The position numbers were made by a program, and so were the translations under genes. This document shows, one piece after another, positions 9,976-21,585 of a stretch of DNA of 64,000 bases. Each line of letters starts with the position of its first letter. Position 1 is the stretch's first letter. The notes under the pieces are model-generated. The model did not search any database. It was given only the letters and a program-made list of their open reading frames with translations, and was not told the DNA's origin. The DNA comes from Cryptomeria japonica (Eukaryota > Streptophyta > Pinopsida > Cupressales > Cupressaceae), in assembly GCF_030272615.1 (NCBI RefSeq), contig NC_081414.1, positions 527,167,137 to 527,231,136 of the forward strand. The letters are read 5' to 3'.

Positions 9976-12900
9976 ATTGTCTTATTGCTATTGATGGTGG
10001 TATCACTGATGAGGAATCTGATGGTGATGCTAATGAAGACATTGTGTTTGTAGGCATTAAAGAAGAGATGTCAGACTGGAAGGCATTAGTATCCAGGATG
10101 GATAACTCTATTGACTAGATCATTGATAGTGGTTGTTCACATCACATGACCGATGATCGGAGCAAATTTCTTTTTTTGAAGGAATTTGATGGTGGAGTTG
10201 TAAGATTTGGTAATGACTCATCCTGGATGGTTAAAGGTAAGGGAAATATTTCTCTTAATGGAAGTAGTGCAGATGATGTCTACTGGGTTGAAGGTCTAAA
10301 GCACAATCTTTTGAGTGTGGCACAACTCAATGACAAAGGATACCCATTAGAATTTAAAAAAGGTATGTGTAAGATCTATGAAAATAAAGGTGAACTGATT
10401 GCAACCGGGAAGCAAACTAAAGGTAACTTGTTTCATCTTAATCCTAAAGTCAACAACTATTTAATTGCAAAGATAGATGATAGCTGGCTTTGGCATAGGA
10501 GATTTTGTCATATAAACTTTGATAACATTGTTAAAGTGAGTAAGTCCAAGACAGTGAGAGGTTTGCCTCAGTTAGACAAACCGGTTAATGCTCTATGCAA
10601 AGAATGTCAGTTGGGAAAGATGACATCCTCAACTTTCAAGAGCAAATATTTTTTAGTGGAACATTTGTTAGATTTGGTTCATGCAGATCTTTGTGGACCA
10701 ATAAGAATAAAAAGTATTCAAGGTGACATATATTTCATGATCTTCACTGGTGATTGCTCAAGGATGACATGGGTCACATTCTTGAAGGATAAGACTGAAG
10801 CTTTTGGTAAGTTCAAGGAATTCAGGGCCTTAGCTAAGAAAGAGAGCAGTAAGTAGATAAAGTGTCTGAGGACAGATCAGGGCGGTGAATTTACTTTTGA
10901 GGAATTCACCAGCTATTTTGATGGAAATGGTATCAAGTGGCATCTTTCTACACCAAGGACACCACAATAGAATGGTATTGCAGAGAGAAACAACCGGTTA
11001 GTTGTTGAAGATGCTAGGATGATGTTGATACAAGGAGGTGTAGCGAAAAGTTTCTGGAGAGATGCTACCAACACAACTATCTACACTATGAATCGGATTC
11101 TGGTAAAGAGAGGTAAGAACAAGACTCCTTATGAATATTGGTATGGTAGATCACCCGATGTTAGTTATTTTAGAGTATTTGGAAGCAAATGTTTTATTAA
11201 GAGAGGTGATTATATTAGCAAATTTGGGGCTAAAAGTGATGAAGGTATATTTCTTGGCTATTCCACCAAGAGTAAGGCCTACAAGTGTTTTAACAACCGG
11301 ACACAGAGAATCATTGAGGGTGCTGATGTTAGAGTGGAAAAATGATGACTATCCTTGCATTTTGTTTTTCAAACCAGAAACTGTTAAATATGAAACCGGT
11401 AAAGCAAATATTGATGTACCAGTCCAACCAAAACAAATAACTTCAGAAGAAGATGATGATAATGAAGAGGATGAACCTGAAGATAATGATCATGTTATCC
11501 TAAGATATGTGAGACTGAATCACAATCTTGAACAAATTATTGGGGATAAGGATGCTGGAGTACTAACCAGGAGAAGAATCAGAAAAAATTCTTGCATGAT
11601 CTCCACTATTGAACCAAGAACTTCTAAGGAAGCATTTGGTGATGATCATTGGGTTAATTCTATGGAGGAGGAATTAGATGAAATTGAGAAGAACAACACA
11701 TGGACCCTAGTACCCCGACCGATAAATAAAAATGTGATAGGAACTAAGTGGGTTTTTAGGAACAAATTGAATGAAGATGGTGTTGTGGTTCGCAATAAAG
11801 CTAGGTTGGTTTGCAAAGGTTATGCACAAGAGGAAGGAGAAGACTATGGTGAAACTTTTGCACCAGTGGCAAGAATAGAAGGTGTCAAAACTTTACTTGC
11901 ATTTGTTGTACACAAGAAATTTAAGGTATACCAGATGAATGTTAAGTCAACATTTTTGAATGGGATACTTGAAGAAGTATACATTGAGCAGCCAGATGGT
12001 TATTCTCTGACTGATAAGGAAGACATGGTATGCAAATTGCATAAAGATTTATATGGATTAAAGCAGGCACCTAGAGAATGGTATGAAAGGATTCATACAC
12101 ATCTGATGAAGATATGATTTCTAAGAACCAGTGATGATAGTAACATATATCTCGAATATGAAGGAGATCAAATACTAGTCAATGAAGTATTTGTTGATGA
12201 TATCATATTTGGAGGTAATGATGACATGAGCAACAATTTTGCAGATGAAATGAAAAATGAGTTTGAAATGTCTTTAGTAGGGGAAATAATTTTTTTCATA
12301 GGCTTGCAAATACAACAAATGAAGAATGGTATATTCATCACACAGTCTAAGTATGTGAAAGAGGTCTTGAAGACATTTGGCATGAGTGACTGTAAACCAG
12401 TTGGCACACCTATAGTTACAGGTTGTAAGTTGTCTAAGGAAGATGAGTCCAAATCTATTGATGAGAAGGAATACAGGTCAATGATTGGAAAATTACACTA
12501 TATTGTTCACAATAGACCGAACATAGCTCATGCAGTTGGCATAGTTGCTCGATTTCAGAAGAATCCTAAGGAAACACATCTGATAGAAACCAAAAGAATT
12601 TTTAGATACTTGAAAGGTACTGTTGATTATGGGTTATGGTATCCATATGGAGGAAATTTTGACTTGAAGGTGTAAACATATGCAGATTGGGCAAGAAATG
12701 TTCATGATCAGAAAAGCACAACTGGTGGAGCATTTTTTCTTGGAGGAAAGCTTGTTTCATGGAGTAGTAAGAAGCAAAGTTGTACTTCACAATCTTCTGC
12801 TGAAGTTGAGTATGTTACAACTTACATGAATTGCACACAGGCTATATGGATGAGGCACATTTTGGAAGGTTTTAAGATGAAGATTTCAGAACCTATAAAG

Positions 12901-13143
12901 ATTTTATGTGATAACACAAGTGCCATAAATATTTCCAAGAACCCTGTTTTGCACGCACGCACCAAGCATATTGAATTGAAGTATCATTTCTCGAGGGAAA
13001 AAGTTCAGTGTAAAGATGTTATCTTGGAGCATGTTTCTACCAAGGAGAAGCTTGCAAATATTTTTACTAAACCTCTTCCTAAGACTACTTTTGAATATCT
13101 TAGATGTCAGTTAGGGGTTGTCCCTGTTCATGAAGTTAGTTAA
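9976..13143 (+). pseudogene. Copia pol: protease, integrase, reverse transcriptase, RNase H
   Basis: Protease is marked by IIDSGCSHHMT (about 10120-10152). GAG-pre-integrase is marked by LKHNLLSVAQLNDKGY and WHRRFCHINFDN. The integrase core shows VHADLCGPI, RTDQGGEF and TPQ-stop-NGIAER. RT shows [42 protein letters not shown] and FVDDIIFGG (FVDD in place of the usual YVDD). RNase H shows ADWARNVHDQKSTTGGAF, SWSSKKQ and SQSSAEVEY, then a DNTSAINISKNPV motif and ANIFTKPLP. Stops lie near 10117, 10855, 10967, 12115 and 12674, mostly replacing Trp or Gln. A frameshift near 11340 sits between integrase and RT. Domain order PR-INT-RT-RH defines Ty1/copia. Confidence 0.92.
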
Positions 13144-13463
13144 GTATGATGTAGATTACATCAGTCCTGGAGCTACTTGTAGAATTTTATAGGAGGATTG
13201 GTGTAAAAGTGGATGTATTCCACAGGGGGAGCATCCAGTTGCAGATTGTTGATGATGCATAGTGAAATTTGACATTACATGTTTTACTTTCAAATTGGCA
13301 TTGTTGTCAAAGGGGGAGAAGAATTATGTGATTATGGGAAGCAGAACCAGTGACAAGCTGAAGACATAGTGAGCATGGTGAATACTTGGTAATGTAAACC
13401 AGGATTCCTATTCACAATCACACAACAATCAATGGTATTGATATTTGTATTGCCATCAGTGCC

Positions 13464-13475
13464 AAAGGGGGAGAT
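13464..13475 (+). promoter_or_regulatory. Copia polypurine tract
   Basis: AAAGGGGGAGAT directly precedes the 3' LTR start (TGTTGG at 13476) and would prime plus-strand synthesis. A similar CAAAGGGGGAGAA lies at 13308-13320, as often seen in plant copia elements. Confidence 0.8.
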
Positions 13476-13574
13476 TGTTGGCATTTGCATGAAGATTTCA
13501 TTAATGATATGTTTTATTGTCATTGATGTCAATTGAACCAGTAATGATATTGTTGATATTGTTGTAATATTGTT
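13476..13574 (+). repeat. Copia 3' LTR, first 99 bp before the LINE insertion
   Basis: Starts TGTTGGCATTTGCATGAAG like the 5' LTR and is interrupted after TATTGTTGTAATATTGTT. It continues at 21586. Confidence 0.92.
13557..13574. repeat. 18-bp target-site duplication of the LINE, left copy
   Basis: TATTGTTGTAATATTGTT occurs here and again at 21568-21585 with no mismatch. A long duplication of variable length is characteristic of target-primed reverse transcription by a LINE. Confidence 0.92.
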
Positions 13575-13789
13575 TTGATTAAGTAAAAACAAGTATTTGA
13601 AAGGTACCCGAACCTTTTACAAGCCAGGAAAACAAAACTGCTAAAAAAGTGCCTGATCACTTCAAAAAGACAAAATGAACCCACCGAAAGGGATCAACTT
13701 AACACAACATTACAATAAAAACTTGGAACAAACAACAAAAGGAAAGCACAAAGACAACAAAGAGACATAACCAAGGACAACAACTGAAA

Positions 13790-15429
13790 CTAAATACTAT
13801 TCATAATTTCCTCAGTGTGAACAACCATTTGTTTCATGTTGTTCACTGAGGTCTTCAGATCCTCTAGCTCACGACCTTTGATGTCACCCATATTCTTTGT
13901 GTTAGCTCTGGTCCTCCTTTCATGACCCTTCTTGTTCAACTTCTCTTTATCACCATCCTTCTCTGCATTATTCTCGGACCTGTTGATAAGGATGTTCATG
14001 TTGTCCACTGAAGATTTAAGGATTTAGAAATTTTGATCAGCAATCTTCTTGATGTTGAGCTCCAGCCTGTCAATTCTACTGCCAAAATCTTTCATTTTGT
14101 TTTCCATTTCCTTTCTATTTCCCATCTCATTGACCTTTTTTTCCGTTGCTATGATTTTTCCAACCATACATTCAATAGCTTCCGCATTATGCAGAACGAC
14201 CACTAACTCTTTAACATGATCCACCAAGGGCTTGTCACCAACTATAATTCTTGCAATGGCCTGTGTATCAATTTTCAGACCGTTAATATCCTTCACCATA
14301 GTAGCGATGGTCTCACAGAAGGCCTTAACAGTATCTTTGTCACCACTGTCACTTTTATCCCCTTTTTCCTCCTTATGCAGACTTGTGGTTTTCACGACCT
14401 CCAAATTGTCCTTAACCGGGTTACCCTCCCCTTCTTTGTCCTAACTATCGACCCTCTTGTTTTCTTCAGCCTCCTCCTTAGATTCAACCAGAACATAATT
14501 GAAATCAGAATTCCTACCCTTTTTAGTATTCTTTTTCTGAGCCTTCTTTCCAGTGGCTTTCCCTTTACTCTTTTTAACAGATTTTTCCTCAAGGGATTCA
14601 GTTTCAGAATCCGACATTTTAGATTCCACAATAATCCTCCTCTTCTTGGCCCTATTCCTCCCTTTTTTGCTAGTTTCTTTTGACTCTTCCTCGGTCTCCG
14701 AATCAAAGTTAAAACCACTATCCTTACTTTTCGTAGTCTCATCTCTTGCATTTTTGCCTTTAATAGGCTTTTCAATGCACTTCCCCTTTAGCATTTTATA
14801 AACCAGGACCATAAGCCCCTGGTGGAGGGCATGATCACCTTTAGGATCCTTTTGGATCTCCTTAATAGTATGATCCATAGAATAGGTGAGGTAATAGGGA
14901 AGGCTAACCCTTTCACCATGACGAAAATGGTTGATCAGGATGAAGTGATGCCCGTAGGCTCTGGTAAACCTACCATCTAAGGTAATGCATTCAATAGAAG
15001 CGAATAGAACAAACCTCCATGGCCTGCAAATTCTCTTCAGGGAGTGGTAGGAGTTGTCAATTTTGATCATCTCTCTCCTCTCTCCATCTGTAACATGAAA
15101 CTTGTCTGCTACTTTATGTGATATTCCTCTGTCCTTGTAAAATTTCATACCCTCGATATTCATCCCCATGGCCTCAACGATAACCTCTTCGTCGACATTC
15201 ATCATCTATGATCCAATCAAAATTTTTTCATTTTTCCAGTTCTTGATGAAATAGCTAGTGATTGTGGGGTCTTTCCCACTAAGTCGTTCCATGAAAACAT
15301 TAAGAACCCCCTACTGAAGGATATCCCAGAGTTCTTTGTTCTTTCTCCAGTCAGAGCAAGAAGCAGGTTCAAATCTTTTCTTGTTACCTCCCATTTTTCC
15401 AGCACCTTCCTTGCAATGCCTTCTCTCAT
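13790..15429 (-). pseudogene. LINE third ORF, function unknown
   Basis: I do not recognise this protein. About 545 codons lie between the RNase H stop (15633) and the LINE 3' end, and so are inside the duplicated target. Reading opens at 15429 (MREGIARKVLEKWEVTRKD), shifts frame near 15240, then keeps one frame through stops at about 15207, 14442 and 14025. The N-terminal half has a globular-looking core, with SYHSLKRICRPWRFVLF and YGHHFILINHFRHGERVSL at about 14930-15060. The middle (about 14450-14760) is Lys/Ser/Glu-rich with SDSETE-type acidic patches and KKRR-type basic patches that could be nuclear localisation signals. The C-terminal part (about 13790-14330) is predicted helical or coiled coil by its heptad-like Leu/Ile spacing. 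It could be a captured host domain or a lineage-specific LINE protein. Confidence 0.6.
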
Positions 15430-15632
15430 TTTGATAACTTCTCCTCTGGTTTCTGTGGTTATTCTGTAAGATCACCTAGAATCCATGCCAAATAATAATG
15501 ATAAGACACCTATTTAAAATCTCATTATCTTCAAGCAATCCCTGCATCAAAAAAGGCGGAAAGGTCATTAGAAATAATGATTAAAAGTACCATGTTGCCT
15601 TGTATAGCTTCGGTCTTGATTGAGCAAGGATT

Positions 15633-18600
15633 TCATTTCATTTCACTTACAATCTCCTTTTCACCATAACTAGTAATGATGTCTCCCGATTGGCAAGCCA
15701 GGTTCGCTGCCCAATCAACGTAAGAGTTGGCCTCCCTGTAAACATGTGTAAAAACACACATATCAAACTCTTCACTGATTTTCCTAGTAGCTTTAATAGC
15801 ATTACTAATTGACCAAGATGGAGGGAATTTCATATTTAAACAATTGATAATGTTTAAGGAGTCTCCTTCACACCAAACTTTAGTGCAATTGGCTTCCTTG
15901 GCAAGGATCATCCCATGATAAGCCGCCATAGCTTCGACAACATGATTGGTCTGATTTCCTATGGGAATACATTTTATGATTTTACATATTCCCCATTCAT
16001 CCCTTAGGACCACTCCACATCCTGCAACCCCCGGGTTTCCCTTAGAGGCCCTGTCAAAATTGATTTTCATCCATCCCCTAGGCGGGCTGATCCATATCAC
16101 TCCCTCTCTAGGATTGCTCTGGATGCTCTCTTGAGCCTTTAATCTCCACTTTTTATAGATAAGTTGATCCTCCTTAGTGTTAAGATTATCAATACCACCT
16201 ATAATATTCATATTTTCCACTATACTTCTTCTTATTTTTTCAAACACAATTTTAGCCTTAGTAGTCTTTTATCTGAAGATTTATCATTTCTCTCTTTCCA
16301 TAAACCCCAACACATGTGAGGTAAAACAATTTTCCATAATAAGGTCGTGGTTTTGTTTTTTGAAGGATGGTGCCATGAATTGAAAATCTCCTGAATCAAG
16401 TTGGGGAAGCTCCAACTGATATTGAATTGATCCAGACAACTTCCCCAAACATCAATAGAGAAGGGGCAATGAAAGAGCATATGATTTATAGTCTCCTCAT
16501 TCTACTTACAAAGAATACAGAAACTAGGCATACTGATACCTCTTTTTCTGATATTCTCAGTAGTAAGAATTTTGTCTTGAAGGGCTATCCAAAATAAAAT
16601 GTTGATCTTGGGGGTGAGGCCTTTCACCCAAGCTTTAGCCCAGCAAAGACTTTCCATGTTGTTGAACTGTTGATGATATAGAGAGGCCACAATAAAAGTA
16701 CCACTAACTATGAGTTTCCAAATTAAATGGTCTTCTTCTTCAATCCTCACCATAGAGTTCATGACTTTATTCAGACTACCCAAAGACTGATCCGCTTGAG
16801 ATAAGTCTTTCCACTATCCATCTTTCCAGTAATCCTCCACCTTGGTTCCAAATCTTTCCTTGCATTGGTTTTGATATCTATTCCACTCAGGGTTTTCATT
16901 CAAAGGGGACTCCAGAAGCCAAGGGTCCTCCTAGAACTGAATAAGATTCCCTTTCCCCAACTTCCATTTTGTACCTTTGATAATTAAGTCTCTAGTCCTA
17001 GAGACATTTTTCCAAATATTGGATCTAATTGGGATAATCTCCACTTTGAGGAAACTTTAAAGATTCAGACATTGGCTTTTATATTTGTTGTCCCATATTT
17101 TTTTCCACTCTCCTTGATTTCTATATCCTCTCCAAATCTGCTTGGCCACGAGGTAATCATTTATGTCTCTTATTCTTCTAAGGCCCATACCTCCTTTATT
17201 CATAGGCTTACAGACCTTCTCCCAAGCAATTAAGTTCATTCTCTTCTTCTCCTCAACCCCTGTCCATGAAAAAGATCTCTGAATTTTTTCAATGGCCTCA
17301 GCATACTTAGTAGGAATCCTAAACAGATTGATGGCATAGAGAGGGATACTTTGAAGAGTGGTTTTTAGCAATTGAACCTTACTCTCTTGACTAAGAAGAG
17401 CTCCCTTCCATCCAGATAGCTTTTTGTGGAATTTATCCACCAAGGTTCCCAAAAAGGTATCCGGAGGATCTTGGCCTAAGGGGAGCCCCAAATAAGAAGC
17501 AGGCAGACTACCAATTTGGCTGCCCAGAATGTTACTAATTTTAATCCTCCTTCTCTCCGGGGTATTGATAAAATAAACAAAGCTTTTAGACCAGTTTATA
17601 AGCTGACCAGTAGCCTCTCCATAGTTATCCAAAGCCTTTTTAGTCTTCTAGAATCCTTCACAGTGGCTTTTCCCATTATTATAGAATCATCAACAAACTG
17701 CTGATGAGAACATATTTGATCTTTCGAAGAAGGATTCAAACCACAAAACTCCCTTATCTCAACCAGCTTTCCAATACATCTCCCCAAACATTCCACCATG
17801 ATGATAAAGATTACTGGAGATAGAGGGTCCCCCTGCCTAAGACCTCTTGAGGCTTTAAAGAAAGGAGAGGGGGAACCATTCATTAAAACAGAGAAAGAAG
17901 CCGAAGAGACAAGTTGCCTGATAAGGCTAACACTTCTGGGACTAAAACCAAAAACAAAGAGAACATCCATCATAAAATCCCAATCCACTCTATCGTAGGC
18001 TTTAGAGAGATCAAGCTTCAGAAAAAAACCTTCTTTTTTAGAAAAAGCCAAAGAGTGGATATTTTCATGAATAGAGATGATAGAGTTTAAAATTTGTCTT
18101 CCCGGGACAAAACCGCTTTGCTGAGGCAAAATGGTGGAGGGAAGCAGCTTTAGAATTCTAGGGGTAAGGACCTTAGAGATTATCTTATAGAGAGAGTTGT
18201 ATAAACTTATAGGTCTAAAAAGATCCATTGAATCTGCCCCCATCTTTTTGGGTACAAGAGCAATAAAAGTACCATTAACTTCTTTCAAAAGTTTTCTAGC
18301 ACCAAAAAACTCTTTCACAGCTCTGGTAACATCATCTCCAATAATATGCCAGTACATTTGGAAGAAGAACATGGGGAAGCTGTTCGGAATTGGGGCCTTG
18401 TTTCCCTCAAAGGAATTAACAGCTGTCAGAATTTCATCATGGGAAGGGATGGCCGTCAAATGATCATTTTGATCATCCCCCAAAATGGTAGGTATAATGA
18501 CCAGTAGTTCGCTTTGGGCCTGTATGTTCAAATTCTAATCCTTAGCAAGTAAATTAGAGAAAAAATCCATAGCAACCTTGCTCATGGAATCATCATCTAC

Positions 18601-19764
18601 AACACATCTGCCATTCACTTTAATCTGAACAATTCTATTTATGGCCTTATGTCTTAATGTGGACATATGGAATTATTTAGTGTTCCTATCCCCCTCCTTT
18701 AACCAGACATTTCTCAATCTTTGTTTCTAGTGGGTTTCCTCTTTAGCTATTATATCATGATATCTCATAAGAATAGCATCTTCAGTATCTCTAGACATGT
18801 TAGTGTAACCATTGTTTTGTATCTCATCCTAAATTTCCTTGAGCTCTAAGAGGGTTGTATCTTTTGAGGTAAAGATGTTCCCAAAGAAATCCTTATTCCA
18901 CTTCTTAACATTATCTTTAACATTCTTCAAATTTTTGACCACTTTATACATGGAATTACCTTCAATACTGACCTGCCACCAGTCCTTAATCTTACTTTCC
19001 AGATCCGGGTGTATATTCCACATTTTTTCAAATCTATAAGGGAAATGTCTCCTTCTATTCTTTACTTCAGCCATGAAGGTTATAGGGTAATGATCTGATC
19101 TTGCCCTTATGTGAGAAGATAAAGAACATTCATGAAGATTAAACCAATCTAAGGAAATAAGAGCTCTATCAAGTCTAACCTGAATCAAATTCTCATCACT
19201 TCTTCTATTAGTCCAAGTGTATTTGACTCCTTGCAGCTCCATATCATGAATGACATTATTATTTATGAAGTCCATTAGGTCTAGTCTGCTATCCAGATTA
19301 GCTTGACTCCCTCCCTTTTTCTCATTTTCCTTCAAGGGAGTGTTGAAATCTCCCATAATTATCCAGCTGTCCCTAGCAAACCTACTTCTCAACCTAGTAA
19401 GATATCTCCACATCTCACTTCTACCAGTCTTAGTGTTGGGAGCATAAACATTAGTTAGGACCCAAGTAGTGCAATTCTTAATGTGCTTAAATATTATACA
19501 AGCTAGATTGTTGTCCTGAATCAACACCTCTCCTTCTACATTGTTTTTGTTCCAGAAGGTAACAATTCCTCGCGATGCACCTTCTGAACTACCTCCGTTG
19601 ACTCCTCCATTTTTGAACATATTCAAACTTTCAACTTTATCTTTTGCCATCTTAGTTTCTTGAATGAAAAAAATATCAGGATTTTTATCTCTAATCATAT
19701 TTTTAACTAAATTATGCTTGTGAGGACTATTAAGTCCCCTTATATTCCAGGAGATGATTTTCAT
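15633..19764 (-). pseudogene. LINE ORF2: endonuclease, reverse transcriptase, RNase H
   Basis: The polyprotein nicks target DNA and reverse-transcribes the element RNA there. ATG 19764 opens with MKIISWNIRGLNSPHKHN. The APE-type endonuclease keeps FIQETK, NVYAPN, IMGDFNTP and RSDHYPI (catalytic Glu, Asp/Asn, Asp-His). RT (about 17600-18470) shows FRPISLYNSLYKIISKVL, QSGFVPGRQI, LDLSKAYDRVDW, GLRQGDPLSP and QFVDDSII (FVDD rather than FADD). Thumb and cysteine-containing zinc-finger regions follow (about 16250-17600). RNase H (15633-16110) has NFDRASKGNPGVAGCG, EAMAAYHGM, EGDSLNI and a final NSYVDWAANLA, so all four acidic residues are present. Stops occur near 18532, 18720 and 18830, and there are frameshifts near 17630 and 16245. 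The archaeal-type RNase H is known from plant L1 elements. Confidence 0.9.
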
Positions 19765-20000
19765 GGATTTTTAGAAATACCTGCCTCAAAGATGGTTCTT
19801 TGGGTATCATCTGCTAAATTCCTTCTTGTTTCCAATGATCTTTTTTTGGCATTTGAATGTCTTCCTAGAGAAGTGTGTTGCACTCCCACATCACCAAGCT
19901 TGCTTCTGGTGTTTCTAGTCAGCGTACTATTGACTAGGTTATTGTTATTCTTTTTTTTTTGCTTGTTCCTTCTTTTATCCTCTTCTACTTCTTCATCCTC

Positions 20001-21556
20001 CTACTTTGTTTCATTCTTCCCCAGTGCCTTTTTTATGTCCTCTTCATCTCCCCATTTTGGATCTTGTTCCTCTGAAAATGCCAACTTTCCCTTTGCTGGG
20101 GTGGTTAGTGAAATTTCCGATAGCCCTTGGCCCAGAATAGTATCAGGTTGGGCCTCCTGGAACCAGTCTAATTCTTTATCTTGATCTTGAGATTTTGAAA
20201 CAAGGTTAAAGTTATCTCCTTCCTCTTTGTTGTCCATGGGCTTTTATCTACTTTCTCTAACTCTGTCTTGTCCTCTTTTTGATCCTCTTGCTAAGTGTTG
20301 TCTTTTTCTTTGTGCTCTGAGTCCTTAACACTCTGCTCCAACATCTCAATCTTTAGTTCATTACCCACTTCACTTGTGATTTCTTCCTCCACCCGTCCTA
20401 TCTGAGACTGCTTCTCTTGATTAGGATCATTGGATTCCAGGGCTTTTAGTGGCTTGTCCACTTTTTTCCAAACCTTAGTTTGGAGATGGGGTTTATCCTC
20501 TATAGCTGGACATTTTTTAGCCCAGTGTCCGACTTTTTTACAATGAAAACAGGTGAAGGAGATTGTTTCATAAACAATATTCTGCTTCCACTTCCCCAGT
20601 TTTGATTCTATCTCTATTTCCTCTGGCATGTTCGTATCAGGTCCAACTCCAACACAAATCCTAGCATAGATCAGCCTTCTTCTGGATGCTGTGACCTGGT
20701 CAATAGCGATAAGCTCCCCAAAGGTATTGTCAATTCCTCCAAAAACATCTTCCTCCTAGAATTCCACTGGGAGCCCAGGGAGCTTGACTCACACCGGGAC
20801 TTGGACCAAAAAATTCTTTCCTTTCGCTACATTAGGGTACCACTTCTGGATGTACATGATGCATTTGCCTATTTCCCAAGACCCACTACATAGAATGTTT
20901 CTTCTATCCTCATCACAAGAAAAAGAGAAGGATAGACAGCCTTTGTTCATTGCTACCACATCAACCTGACCTTTCAGGTTCCACTTTCTTTTGACAAATC
21001 CATGAACTATTTCTATATTAGGTCTAGACCCAAAAAAATTACCAATCAAAGTATTTTCCATTCTAGCAATGTTTTGATCAATGATTTGGTCTGGAACAAT
21101 GATAGAAAAGTTGCCCTGAGACACGTTTGAGGAGTTTTTAACAGGAGAAGATGAGGACTTACCTTTAGGCTTAACCCCAAACAACAAGGACCACTTACGT
21201 GTCTATCCATTGGGTCCCCCCTTAGCGTCCGTTGATGAAAGAACCTTTTCCGGATGATCTTTACCTTCCATCGTGTTCTCTGAGACACAAGTTGCTTGCT
21301 GTCCTTGGGCTCCTTCTGAGTTGCCATCTTCTATTTTTGAAGTTTGAACCTACCCTTTCCTGCTCTCATATGCTAACTGCTCTTCACGTGGTGTTGGTCC
21401 TCCCCCTGGGTCCCCCAAATTCATGGGATCATCGGGGTCCATACCATATGAACCCCCTCCATCTGCAGGAATATTTGATTCATCTACCACATGCTGTCCC
21501 GATGCCGATCCAGAACTCCCGCTCAAATTTAAATTCTAGAACTGACTGCCCTCCAT
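20001..21556 (-). pseudogene. LINE ORF1: RNA-binding protein with zinc knuckle
   Basis: The nucleic-acid chaperone of a plant L1 element. ATG 21556 lies 11 bp from the element's 5' end. One frame runs to about 20291 with in-frame stops near 21536, 21345 and 21200, then V-stop-VKLPG at about 20787 and F-stop-EED, where related proteins have Trp (TGG to TGA/TAG). A DUF4283-like domain covers about 20790-21090 (GNFFGSRPNIEIVHGFVKR, FSCDEDRRNILCSGSWEIG, YIQKWYPN). The CCHC knuckle CFHCKKVGHWAKKC is intact at about 20510-20555. The tail is highly acidic/basic. A 1-nt shift at about 20240 carries the last 78 codons (to 20001) in another frame. Confidence 0.85.
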
Positions 21557-21567
21557 TTTCCTTGCTT

Positions 21568-21585
21568 TATTGTTGTAATATTGTT
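21568..21585. repeat. 18-bp target-site duplication of the LINE, right copy
   Basis: Exact match to 13557-13574. Confidence 0.92.

Larger units (their letters stand above)
13575..21567 (-). mobile_element. L1-clade LINE with RNase H and an extra third ORF
   Basis: A 7,993-bp non-LTR retrotransposon on the minus strand, flanked by a perfect 18-bp duplication and inserted in the copia 3' LTR. In transcription order it has 11 bp before the ORF1 ATG (21556), ORF1 with zinc knuckle, ORF2 (endonuclease, RT, zinc-finger region, RNase H), then about 2 kb holding a third reading frame, and a 3' end without a poly(A) tract (it ends TTACTTAATCAA). It appears full-length at the 5' end because ORF1 is complete. 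Multiple stops and at least three frameshifts make it inactive. It is younger than the copia insertion it interrupts. Confidence 0.92.

Noticed and set aside
14216-14683. 155-codon plus-strand open frame with a hydrophobic product
   Set aside because: It is antisense to the Lys/Glu-rich LINE third ORF, whose codons read on the other strand give Phe/Leu/Ser-rich products. No start context or motif.
19714-20184. 156-codon plus-strand frame over the LINE
   Set aside because: Overlaps the 5' end of ORF2 and the end of ORF1 in antisense; Ser/Leu/Phe-rich shadow.
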